From contig CAMLRX010000142.1 in the NCBI GenBank assembly GCA_946482545.1, positions 1-12,991 of the forward strand: a DNA stretch of 12,991 bases, written 5' to 3'. The notes beneath the pieces were generated by a model. It saw only the letters and a list, made by a program, of their open reading frames with translations. It searched no databases and was not told the DNA's origin. Shown here in pieces: positions 5,599 to 12,991 of the stretch. Numbering within the stretch: the stretch's first letter is position 1; every line of letters starts with the position of its first letter. The position numbers and the translations under genes are program-made. The DNA is from an uncultured Flavihumibacter sp. GTDB lineage: Bacteria; Bacteroidota; Bacteroidia; Chitinophagales; Chitinophagaceae.

Positions 5599-8094
5599 TC
5601 ACTTCACCGCCATCAACGCATACTTCTTCCCTTGCTCTGCCTTAAAACGCAGCAGGTAATAATCTTTCTCTTTTTTGCTCTTCACTGAAGTTCCTTTCAC
5701 TACCACCGGAACACTGGTTTTTACCGTGCAGTTTCCGTTTTGCGATGCAAGGATCACAGCGTTTGCCAACTGCTTATCTTTCCATTGCAACGCCACCTCG
5801 TAGCCACCCCTTGCTTTCAGCCCTTTGATCTCACCTTCAGACCAAGCCGAGGGCAACGCCGGCAAGAGGTGCAGTTCACCCAGGTGACTTTGCAGCAGCA
5901 TTTCAGCCATACCAGCCGTTCCGGCGAAATTGCCATCAATCTGGAAGGGAGGATGCGCATCGAAGAAGTTGGGGTATGTTCCGCCGCCGCCTTTCCCGTC
6001 GGGACCGGAATAGTTGAGCAGGTTACGGATCAGTTTGTAGGCATGGTCGCCATCGAGGAGCCTGGCCCACCAGTTGATCTTCCAGCCGCGGGCCCAACCG
6101 GTACCTTCGTCGCCCCGGAGTTCCAGGGATTTTTTGGCGGCATTGAAAAATTCGGGGTTGTTGTTCAGGGAAAGTTGCCTGCCCGGGTGCAGACCGAACA
6201 AATGCGAAGCGTGGCGGTGTTCGGGTTCGGTTTCTTCAAAATCTTTGTACCATTCCAGCAATTGCCCTTTACTGCCGATTTGCAGTGGGAACAGTTTTTT
6301 CCTGGCGGCGATAATTTTATTCCTGAATTCATTGTCTGTTCCCAATGCTTCAGATGCTTCGATCACATTGGTGAATAGGTCCCAGATTATAGACATATCC
6401 ATCGTAGTGGCCACGGAAACGGATTGACCCTTTCCATTTTTATCCCTGAAATTATTTTCCGGGGAAGTGGAAGGGGCAGTAACCAGGTAGCCGTTTTTGT
6501 CTTCCACGAGCCAGTCGAGCGTAAACACCGCAGCTTGTTTCATGATGGGATAAGCGTGTTGCGCGAGGAATTTTTTATCCCGGGTAAAAGCGTACCGTTC
6601 CCAAAGGTGCTGGCTGAGCCAGTTGCCGCCCATGTACCAGTTGGCCCAAACGGGATCGCCGTTGCCCACATCGCCTACGGCGGTTGAAAGTCCCCATATA
6701 TCCGAGTTGTGGTGGGCCACCCATCCGTTGGCACGGTAGAATTCCTTTGCTGTAACCGCACCCGTTTTGGAAAGATCTTTCAGCCAGTCGAGCAGCGGCT
6801 GGTGCATCTCCGATAAATTGGTGACCTCCGCAGGCCAGTAGTTCATCTGTGTGTTGATGTTGATCGTATAATTTGAGCTCCAGGGCGCACGCAGTTCTTT
6901 GTTCCAAAGTCCTTGCAGGTTGGCGGGCGGGCCTCCCGGGCGACTGGAAGAAATAAGCAGGTAACGGCCATACTGGAAATAAAGCAGTTCCACTCCAGGA
7001 TCGTAAGCGCCTTTGGAATACCGTTCCAGCCTTTGATCGGAAGGAAGGTTGCCTTGTGTGGTACTTCCGGTGGTATCTTTTATATTGAAATGAACACGGT
7101 CGAAATACTTTTTGTAATCCGCCTGATGTGTCTGCAGCAACTGGGGGTAAGGTTTGGGTGTTGCTTTCAGCAATGCCGCATTGGCGAGGGCTTTTTCATC
7201 CACTCCGTTTTTATCCGGGCATTTGTCGAATCCGTTGAAACTGGTGGCAGCGGCTACCAGCAACACGATTTCCGTAGCATTTTTGATATGAATACCGGAA
7301 GTATCGGCCAAAACTGTGCCATCCTTCGTTAACGCGTTTACCTGGCAATGGAAACGCATACCATTACAGCCTGAAGTATCTTCATAGATTACATGCTCGC
7401 GGCCCTTTGGATTGTAGTAACTGGGATCAACATGCGCAGGCGCCTTTCCAGACATGGCGAACCCGTTATTGCCCACCGGAGCAAGCTTGTAACGAAGCAG
7501 GCTTTTCGCGGATACATCTATCGTTAGTGCGGCTTTCTTATTGGCGCGGAGGCGCACTACCAGCACTTTATCCGGAGCCGACGCGAACACTTCACGGGTA
7601 TATTCCGTTCCATTTACCGTGAACTTCGTGGTGGCCACAGCATTGGTAAGGTCTAGGTCCCTGTAATAGGAAGAAGGCTTCGCGCCATCGAGTTGCTGGC
7701 GCAGCACCAGGTCGCCGAGTGGCATATAAGACTGTGTATAATAGCCCTGCATCTTCTTCGTGAGTTGCGCTGCTTTACCGTAGTCTTCTTCCTCCAGCAA
7801 TGCCTTTCTGATCTGTGCAAGATAAGTATGTGCCTCAGGGTTCACATTGGTTTTAACGGGGCCACCGCTGTACAACGTGCTTTCATTCAGTTGCAGCAGT
7901 TCTTCCTCCACGCCACCGAATACCATTCCGCCGATGCGGCCGTTCCCAACGGGAAGCGCTTCCACCCATTTGTTGGCGGGTTTATCGTACCATAATGTCA
8001 GTGTATTTCGTTGCTGCGCAACCAGGGAAGTTGCAAATAAAAATGAAAGATTTGCTAAAATAAAACAATGTTTCAGCAGGCGATTTTTCTTCAT
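5599..8094 (-). CDS. GH95 alpha-L-fucosidase, secreted
   Basis: An 831-residue enzyme. The start is the ATG at 8092-8094, which gives the signal peptide [20 protein letters not shown]...LVAQ; the frame opens 53 codons further upstream, but that extension would bury the signal peptide. The N-terminal domain has [20 protein letters not shown] (34-53) and [14 protein letters not shown] (66-79), characteristic of GH95. The (alpha/alpha)6 catalytic domain has [16 protein letters not shown] (408-423), [11 protein letters not shown] (539-549) and [15 protein letters not shown] (714-728). By comparison with Bifidobacterium AfcA (Asn421, Asn423, Glu566, Asp766), the catalytic set is Asn412, Asn414, Glu546 and Asp720, all present. 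The enzyme would remove alpha-1,2-linked L-fucose by inversion. Some GH95 members act on L-galactose instead, which cannot be settled here. It is divergent from a GH43-like gene and has no SusCD pair nearby. Confidence 0.93.
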   Translation of the reverse strand: MKKNRLLKHCFILANLSFLFATSLVAQQRNTLTLWYDKPANKWVEALPVGNGRIGGMVFGGVEEELLQLNESTLYSGGPVKTNVNPEAHTYLAQIRKALLEEEDYGKAAQLTKKMQGYYTQSYMPLGDLVLRQQLDGAKPSSYYRDLDLTNAVATTKFTVNGTEYTREVFASAPDKVLVVRLRANKKAALTIDVSAKSLLRYKLAPVGNNGFAMSGKAPAHVDPSYYNPKGREHVIYEDTSGCNGMRFHCQVNALTKDGTVLADTSGIHIKNATEIVLLVAAATSFNGFDKCPDKNGVDEKALANAALLKATPKPYPQLLQTHQADYKKYFDRVHFNIKDTTGSTTQGNLPSDQRLERYSKGAYDPGVELLYFQYGRYLLISSSRPGGPPANLQGLWNKELRAPWSSNYTININTQMNYWPAEVTNLSEMHQPLLDWLKDLSKTGAVTAKEFYRANGWVAHHNSDIWGLSTAVGDVGNGDPVWANWYMGGNWLSQHLWERYAFTRDKKFLAQHAYPIMKQAAVFTLDWLVEDKNGYLVTAPSTSPENNFRDKNGKGQSVSVATTMDMSIIWDLFTNVIEASEALGTDNEFRNKIIAARKKLFPLQIGSKGQLLEWYKDFEETEPEHRHASHLFGLHPGRQLSLNNNPEFFNAAKKSLELRGDEGTGWARGWKINWWARLLDGDHAYKLIRNLLNYSGPDGKGGGGTYPNFFDAHPPFQIDGNFAGTAGMAEMLLQSHLGELHLLPALPSAWSEGEIKGLKARGGYEVALQWKDKQLANAVILASQNGNCTVKTSVPVVVKGTSVKSKKEKDYYLLRFKAEQGKKYALMAVK

Positions 8095-8443
8095 GCTTTC
8101 AAAATTAATATGGTCAAACTGTGCAATCTTTGGCCATGTAGCCGTGTTTTCGCTGGTTTTGAAGCGGTAAGGGCCATTGGCGTATTTTAAATATACGTTT
8201 GAATGGGAAGAATTCGTGCTGGGAACAATTGGTGTTTTCACGCGAAGACGCAATGGAGCAAGGACGCAAGGCGCTGGTTTGGTGCTGGCAGGCTGGGTTT
8301 GTAGAATGGAATTTCTATTGCTCTCAACTTGCGTTATTTACGGGATGGCTTTATTTGTGGTAAAGACTTTAGCTACATTCGTTACATTGTGCCGAATGAT
8401 TTAAAGCAGAAATTTTCAGGAAACGCCCTTCAAAAATAAATCA
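8095..8443. other. Divergent intergenic region between the GH95 and GH43 genes
   Basis: These 349 bases must carry promoters for both glycosidase genes. On the minus strand, TAATTTTG (8100-8107) fits TAnnTTTG exactly but lies only five bases before the GH95 ATG, so it may be chance or give a near-leaderless transcript. For GH43, TTTG at 8354-8357 and TACATTCG at 8374-8381 are a weak -33/-7 pair with 16 bases between. A truncated repeat A lies at 8234-8273. The 75-codon frame at 8177-8404 runs through the repeat and I do not call it a gene. Confidence 0.45.
8234..8273 (-). repeat. Dispersed repeat A, copy 7 (centre deleted)
   Basis: The minus strand reads CGCCTTGCGTCCTTGCTCC, then jumps to ATTGCGTCTTCGCGTGAAAA. 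Both outer parts match copy 3, but the GCGAGGAACGAAGCAG core between them is missing. This looks like an internal deletion and helps define the ends of the unit. Confidence 0.6.
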
Positions 8444-9421
8444 ATGAAACAGTTAACCTTACTGCTGGCCATCTTTTCCAGCGCCGCTATATTCGCTCAA
8501 AACCGCATAAGAACAGATATCCCGCTCGATTCTATCCGCCTCAGCGACCCGTTTATACTTGCCGATAAAAAATCTTCCACCTACTACATGACCGGCACTG
8601 GCGGTATGTTGTGGAAAAGCAAGGACCTGAAAAAATGGACAGGCCCTTTTAATGTGGTAAAAACAGACCCCGGTTCCTGGATGGGCCCAAACCCCATGAT
8701 TTGGGCGGCTGAAATTCACGCTTATAAGGGAAAGTATTATTACTTCGCCACGTTCACCAACAGAGATATTAAGATTGATACCGTGAAAGGCAATGTAATT
8801 GAAAGGCGCGCCTGCCATATCCTGGTGAGTGATCGTCCGGAAGGACCCTATCTGCCGATGAAGGACCCTACTTATCTTCCCGCTGAAATGCCTACACTGG
8901 ATGGCACGCTGTGGGTGGAAAACGGGAAGCCTTACCTGGTGTACTGCTATGAGTGGCTGCAGAACTGGGACGGCACCATTGAAAAAATTGAACTGAAGCC
9001 CGACCTGAGCGGTTCAGTTGGCAAAAGCGCCCTGCTCTTTAAAGCCAGCACCGCCCCATGGAGCCGGGAACGTAATGATAACGGCGACACCATCCCCAAC
9101 AAAGTAACCGATGGCCCCTGGCTGTTCCGTACCAAAACCGGGAAACTTGGTATGCTATGGACAAGCTGGATTTTTAATGTGTACACACAAGGCCTGGCCT
9201 ATTCTGCAAGCGGAAAACTGGAAGGGCCGTGGATACACGAGGAAAAGCCTTTCACGCCGCCAAACTTCGGGCATGGCATGATGTTCCGCACATTCGAAGG
9301 AAAACTGCTGATGTCTGTGCACAGCCACAGGGAAGGTGAAAACGGAAGGTATATCAGGATTCCAAGACTGTTCGAAGTAGATGATTCCGGTGATAAACTG
9401 GTGCTGGGTACCGCCTTTTAA
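8444..9421 (+). CDS. GH43-like five-bladed beta-propeller glycosidase, secreted
   Basis: A 325-residue protein with a signal peptide (MKQLTLLLAIFSSAAIFAQ). It follows the GH43 plan: RLSDPFILAD with the probable base Asp35, WAAEIHAYKGKYYYFATF (88-104), LDGTLWVENGKPYLVY with the probable pKa-modulating Asp153, VTDGPWLFRTKTGKLGMLW (221-239), and GHGMMFRTFEGKLLMSVHSH (276-295). GH43 enzymes mostly release arabinofuranose or xylose from plant polysaccharides; the substrate here is not readable. The segment that normally reads EGP with the catalytic acid Glu is TDGP, putting Asp223 there. This may mark a particular subfamily or altered chemistry. It is divergent from the GH95 gene, suggesting joint action on a fucose-bearing glycan such as a hemicellulose or pectin side chain, which is inference. 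The ATG is preceded by an A-rich stretch, with no Shine-Dalgarno. Confidence 0.85.
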   Translation: MKQLTLLLAIFSSAAIFAQNRIRTDIPLDSIRLSDPFILADKKSSTYYMTGTGGMLWKSKDLKKWTGPFNVVKTDPGSWMGPNPMIWAAEIHAYKGKYYYFATFTNRDIKIDTVKGNVIERRACHILVSDRPEGPYLPMKDPTYLPAEMPTLDGTLWVENGKPYLVYCYEWLQNWDGTIEKIELKPDLSGSVGKSALLFKASTAPWSRERNDNGDTIPNKVTDGPWLFRTKTGKLGMLWTSWIFNVYTQGLAYSASGKLEGPWIHEEKPFTPPNFGHGMMFRTFEGKLLMSVHSHREGENGRYIRIPRLFEVDDSGDKLVLGTAF

Positions 9422-9494
9422 TAGGACCCCGAAGCAGTTTTCAGTACTGCTGAGTAAAATATTGTTCTGATTGATTCCACTCAACCGCTCTGTA

Positions 9495-9530
9495 AGGCTG
9501 GGAGGTACGAAGCAGGAAGCAGTGCGTCCT
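9495..9530 (+). repeat. Dispersed repeat A, copy 8 (with internal duplication)
   Basis: It reads GGGAGGTACGAAGCAGGAAG then CAGTGCGTCCTT. The doubled GCAGGAAGCAG unit is shared with copy 4 at 5208-5252, and the family core is otherwise recognisable. Confidence 0.6.
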
Positions 9531-9536
9531 TACCCC

Positions 9537-9570
9537 CTTGCGTTGCGAGGCACGAAGCAATCGCGTGAAA
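9537..9570 (+). repeat. Dispersed repeat A, copy 9
   Basis: It reads CTTGCGTTGCGAGGCACGAAG then CAATCGCGTGAAA, six bases after copy 8 in the same orientation. The end is the AATCGCGTGAAA variant, as in copy 6. Confidence 0.7.
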
Positions 9571-9579
9571 CCATCTTCC

Positions 9580-9825
9580 TCAGAAAATACCACTAAAAGT
9601 ACCACCCCCTTCTCTTTTTTCTATCCATAAAACGTCTACCTTCACCCTCCCCAAACAAATATTCTCTGAACCGTGCAGGTTAATTTTTCTGATGTGCCAT
9701 TGAAAGCCCGGAATCCTCTTCCGGTGCCGTGTTCCAGGTGTAGCATTTAAAAACCTTATTCCCTCACAGGCAATAAGAACGTGTTGGAAAGAACCTTCCA
9801 TCGCGTAGTAAACCCGTATGCTCAT
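9580..9825 (-). CDS. Doubtful small open frame (81 codons)
   Basis: The frame starts MSIRVYYAMEGSFQHVLIAC and ends EKREGGGTFSGIF. The mix of aromatic, aliphatic and charged residues is more protein-like than in the other spurious frames here, and it does not overlap a better gene. Against it, its ATG is only 17 bases from the ATG of the divergent giant gene, leaving no room for two promoters, its arginine codons are mostly AGG, AGA and CGG, and I recognise no family. I list it only so that the region is documented. Confidence 0.2.
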   Translation of the reverse strand: MSIRVYYAMEGSFQHVLIACEGIRFLNATPGTRHRKRIPGFQWHIRKINLHGSENICLGRVKVDVLWIEKREGGGTFSGIF

Positions 9826-9842
9826 TAAAACATCAACGTGCT

Positions 9843-12800
9843 ATGACACAGGACCAACTCACACGGTTACTCGAGAACATCACCCTGCAGATCGCACCCG
9901 GAAAACCGGGGCAGGAGGAACTGCTGCAAAAGGCGCAACGGGCCATCGCCGCCTCCGTCGTAAAAGGGGATATCCCCTATTCGGGTGAGCGGTTTCTTTT
10001 CTCAGGCTCCGATATGTATTCCAGGAAGCAGGCAGGAACGGAGACCCTGGAACAGATTTCTTCCATTTCAAAAAAAATCCTGGAAGAAAACAAGGACCCT
10101 GAAACCCGTTTCTTCATCCGAAGCGTTCCGGTAAGGCAGTATGAAGTGGCAGGAAGCATTCCCGACTGGGCCGTGGGCGCCAAACCCACTGAAACACACG
10201 GGCCATTCCTGAACCAGGAAGGAAGAGAAATTTGGATAGATGTGTACCGCATCGAAAAGCTGGTAACACTGTATATGAGCGGTGTTCCCGTACTGCTCTT
10301 TAAAACAACCGTACGGGGCAGACTGGTGCCGATAGGCGGCGGAACCCCGCCCTTGCTGAATGAATATATTTTGAATCCCGGCAGTTTGTGGATCAACGCC
10401 AGGTTGCTTTCTCCTTCAGCGCCAACAGACAAATTCGTTGGATTGAAAATAAAATCGGGCAGCATCAAAACCTCTATACTGCCCGTATTACAAAATAACC
10501 AGGCAACCCTGAACCCCGCTTCGGTACTCACGTTCACCCTTACCATCGATCACACGCAGGAAACTTTTCCGGGAGACGGTTCTCCTTACGGAGAAGATGC
10601 CCGGAACGCGACTTACCAGCTTCCCGCCACACTCAGTTTCGTTTACCAGAACGCGAAGGTGGACATTACCGGTTTGGGAGCGGCCAAATGCACCCTCTAC
10701 GGACAACCCATCTCTTTTACCAATACCACACAAGCAGCGATAACGCTGGAATACAATGCAGGCATCAGCAAAATACTGATCCCCTGGAAAGCGGATGTCT
10801 CCACTTTTGAAGTAACATCCTGCAAAAGCGCCTTCACGCAAATTTCAGGTTCCGCACCCATTGAAAAAACGTACTGGGGGCTTCCCGTAGCCAGCCTGGA
10901 AGTGGCCAATCCGGTTGCGGCAGAGAGTGGCGGTTCGGTGATCCTGCAGTTGGGGAAAGGGCTGCGCGCAACATGGAACGGGTTACAATACGAAGAACTG
11001 CGTTTACAGCAACCACTCCTCAACGCGGAACCTTCGATGATCTCCCTGCTGGATCTGAAAGCGGAAGCACAGGGTGCTAAACATGAACTGGTGCTGTGGG
11101 AAGAAAAAGAAAAACATCCTTCAACAGCGGAACTTTCATTCCTCAACGCATCGCCGTTCATGCTTGCGGTTTCCGCAGAACAAAACCAGGAAATGCTGAC
11201 CGTTTTCTGCGACGCAGACATCCAGGCCGACCGGCCATTAAAAGTAGACAGCACTCCATTCCCTGTGCGTTCCCGCGCTTCCGCGCTGGTGCTGGGTGCC
11301 AACAAAACAAGAAAGCTGTTCTACCTCTTCGATGATAATTTACTCTGGGACAACAAAAAGCCGGAAGACAAAGAACCCAAAATTACCTGGCACGCCATTG
11401 CGCTTGAAAACGCCGTTTTTACCGTTTCACCCGTTACCGGCTTCATGCTCTTCGGCGAACTGGATGATGCCTATAAAAAAGTGCAGCGTGCCAACTTCTT
11501 CCTGCTCTTCGGCCTGCAAAGCTACCTGCCCATTCTACCTGATCCTTATGTGGGCGACCTGCTGCGCTGGCGCAGGCTCTTCGGCGGAAGAACAGCCGGT
11601 ACGGCCGCCGGTGCCACCATGATGCAAAGCATGTCGCAGGTGCATACCACACTCATCTGTACCGTACGCTATGCGGCGGGATCTGAAGGTGATGTGGTGG
11701 ATACCGATTTTTATTTTGGCACCCCACCAGCGCACGGCTGGTTAGAATTGCCCACGGCCGAAACGGATGCGCCAACTCCGGTGCCTGAACCCGTTCAGCC
11801 TGCGCCGCCCGTAGAACCGGCACCACCTTTACAACCTGGTCGCCCCTTCAGGCCAATATTCACGGGCAGGCCTATACGCATTAACCCCGCTATACTCCGC
11901 CCCACAGCAGTTACCGTGAACCCCATGCTGAAAACGGTAAAACTGAATACCGGCGGAAGACTGGCGCAGTTTAAAAATGTGTCCAAACTGAACGTGGCCG
12001 ATCTGATTAAGGATAAAATCACCGAACATCCCATCGGAGATGTTTTCAAGCCATTGGATCCCGAAATATCTCATGCGCCGAAAGAAAAGATCACACTGCA
12101 AACCGCCACCTCCGGTGATGTGTTTAATGGTGCCCGGTTGCGCACGCAAAAGGACAATTCCTACGAATCTTTCTGGGACGATCATGTAATCGGGAACCGG
12201 CTCGAAGCCGATGCGTTCTCCTTACTTGATGTAAGTAGTAACGCCCACCAGATGGGTATCAGTCTGAACGCCAACTTGCTTTTCGTGAAAACAGGCAATA
12301 TCCGGGGCGTGGCCGAAGGAGAACAGGCCGTTACCAACGTCAACCCCTCTTTCCCGTTTGTAGTGGAAGGCATGCAGGTGAAATCACCGGGCACACTTGT
12401 GAAATCGTTCACCCTTCCGCAGATGGCCTGGGAGCCCGTAATTAATCTGACACCCCCGGACAGAGACGATCCCAACAACCCCAATTCCCCCAAACTGGCC
12501 ATGGATCCTGAAGCCGGTGCTCTCTACTTCCCCGACGATGGCGGCGCTACCCGCATCTGGAACAACAGCACCGACCTCGTTGCGCTGGCACCCATCCCCG
12601 TTATCGATGCGCTGATAAAGGATTTTAAAGAGAATCCGAGGAACTTCACCGTGGCCGCCATTACGCTTCCATTCGGCTTAAAAGCCATCAGTTTCATTTC
12701 TAAGAATTTTGTAGAACCCGTTAAACCTGATATCGAAAACCTCCGACCACTCTTCCGCAGCAATGGCGATGGCACCTATAAACTGGAAGGTGGTATCCAG

Positions 12801-12991
12801 CTCAAAATGAAAGCAGGCGATTTCGGGAAACCCGTACCCACTCCACAGGAGAAGGACGAACCCATGTTCCCCGGTTATACCATCCAACTCAACAACCTGC
12901 TTACGCCACTAGGGCAACCTTCCGGCGCCAGCAACCTCGGGCACAGGGTATCGGAAATTTTTAACAACGAATTTCTCATCGCACCAATTGG
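9843..12991 (+). CDS. Very large protein of unknown function, 3' end outside the window
   Basis: An uninterrupted frame of 1049 codons from ATG 9843 to the window edge; an in-frame stop at 9774-9776 and no other start codon in between fix the start. There is no signal peptide and no clear membrane span. The N-terminus is helical and charged (MTQDQLTRLLENITLQIAPG). The bulk to about 640 looks beta-rich, with a hydrophobic patch near 550-570 (FFLLFGLQSYLPILPDPY). A proline-rich linker (643-671, PVPEPVQPAPPVEPAPP) separates it from a second part. That part contains FWDDHVIGNRLEADAF (777-792), ITLPFGLKAI (940-949), MFPGYTIQLNN (1008-1018) and SEIFNNEFLIAPI (1037-1049). I recognise no enzyme motif. 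The last segments recall, from memory, very large uncharacterised proteins scattered across several phyla. A large cytoplasmic or specially exported structural protein is possible, but its role is unknown. Confidence 0.8.
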   Translation, partial: MTQDQLTRLLENITLQIAPGKPGQEELLQKAQRAIAASVVKGDIPYSGERFLFSGSDMYSRKQAGTETLEQISSISKKILEENKDPETRFFIRSVPVRQYEVAGSIPDWAVGAKPTETHGPFLNQEGREIWIDVYRIEKLVTLYMSGVPVLLFKTTVRGRLVPIGGGTPPLLNEYILNPGSLWINARLLSPSAPTDKFVGLKIKSGSIKTSILPVLQNNQATLNPASVLTFTLTIDHTQETFPGDGSPYGEDARNATYQLPATLSFVYQNAKVDITGLGAAKCTLYGQPISFTNTTQAAITLEYNAGISKILIPWKADVSTFEVTSCKSAFTQISGSAPIEKTYWGLPVASLEVANPVAAESGGSVILQLGKGLRATWNGLQYEELRLQQPLLNAEPSMISLLDLKAEAQGAKHELVLWEEKEKHPSTAELSFLNASPFMLAVSAEQNQEMLTVFCDADIQADRPLKVDSTPFPVRSRASALVLGANKTRKLFYLFDDNLLWDNKKPEDKEPKITWHAIALENAVFTVSPVTGFMLFGELDDAYKKVQRANFFLLFGLQSYLPILPDPYVGDLLRWRRLFGGRTAGTAAGATMMQSMSQVHTTLICTVRYAAGSEGDVVDTDFYFGTPPAHGWLELPTAETDAPTPVPEPVQPAPPVEPAPPLQPGRPFRPIFTGRPIRINPAILRPTAVTVNPMLKTVKLNTGGRLAQFKNVSKLNVADLIKDKITEHPIGDVFKPLDPEISHAPKEKITLQTATSGDVFNGARLRTQKDNSYESFWDDHVIGNRLEADAFSLLDVSSNAHQMGISLNANLLFVKTGNIRGVAEGEQAVTNVNPSFPFVVEGMQVKSPGTLVKSFTLPQMAWEPVINLTPPDRDDPNNPNSPKLAMDPEAGALYFPDDGGATRIWNNSTDLVALAPIPVIDALIKDFKENPRNFTVAAITLPFGLKAISFISKNFVEPVKPDIENLRPLFRSNGDGTYKLEGGIQLKMKAGDFGKPVPTPQEKDEPMFPGYTIQLNNLLTPLGQPSGASNLGHRVSEIFNNEFLIAPI

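Larger units (their letters stand above)
9422..9842. other. Intergenic region before the giant open frame
   Basis: These 421 bases carry a weak stem (AGCAGT 9433-9438 with ACTGCT 9446-9451) that could help end the GH43 transcript, two repeat A copies (9495-9530 and 9537-9570), and a small perfect hairpin CCGGAA-TCCTC-TTCCGG at 9708-9724. The promoter of the next gene should lie in the right half, but I find no good TTTG/TAnnTTTG pair. Confidence 0.5.

Noticed and set aside
5740..6378. 212-codon frame on the plus strand inside the GH95 gene
   Set aside because: It is antisense to a gene with intact catalytic motifs and shows no family features.
8095..8253. N-terminal extension of the GH95 frame by 53 codons
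   Set aside because: The internal ATG at 8092-8094 starts a clear signal peptide, which the extension would bury; the extension itself runs into repeat A.
8177..8404. 75-codon frame between the two glycosidase genes
   Set aside because: Its middle is a truncated repeat A copy and it occupies the region that must contain both promoters.
10697..11305. 202-codon minus-strand frame inside the giant gene
   Set aside because: Ser/Arg/Cys-rich shadow of the continuous plus-strand frame, with no recognisable domain.

Overview
The window looks like a piece of a Bacteroidota chromosome, probably Chitinophagaceae or a close relative. This is inferred from the gene families (TonB receptor plus HmuY lipoprotein, GH95 and GH43 with signal peptides ending in AQ), start codons without clear Shine-Dalgarno sequences, candidate -7 boxes of the TAnnTTTG type, and balanced GC content. 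There are seven well-supported protein genes and one low-confidence candidate, with no recognisable RNA genes, transposase or CRISPR array.

Left part (1-5201) reads as a haem/iron acquisition locus. An IsdG/HmoB-like haem-degrading monooxygenase (242-571) carries the Asn-Trp-His catalytic triad. A 43-residue membrane peptide (1105-1236) follows. It converges on a PchR-type AraC regulator (complement 1240-2217), which is divergent from a TonB-dependent receptor (2431-4548). The receptor overlaps by 4 bases a HmuY-like lipoprotein (4545-5201). Together these could capture haem at the surface (HmuY), pull it through the outer membrane (receptor) and open the porphyrin in the cytoplasm (IsdG-like enzyme), under AraC control. 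No inner-membrane haem transporter is present here. The divergent promoter region holds a direct repeat with a 21-bp period, as expected of an AraC-family operator.

Middle part (5599-9421) holds two divergently arranged secreted glycosidases: a GH95 alpha-L-fucosidase with all four expected catalytic positions (complement 5599-8094), and a GH43-like enzyme (8444-9421) in which Asp replaces the usual catalytic-acid Glu. No SusC/SusD pair accompanies them.

Right part (9843 to the window edge) is the first 1049 codons of a very large, soluble-looking protein of unknown function that runs off the window. It is the best candidate for something undescribed.

The four intergenic regions longer than 300 bases are filled with copies of a short dispersed repeat (core GAGGAACGAAGCAGTGCG, nine copies in both orientations) and a second repeat family (three copies). 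Two copies of the first form a 37/38-matching inverted repeat 350 bp across. The short divergent promoter region lacks these repeats.
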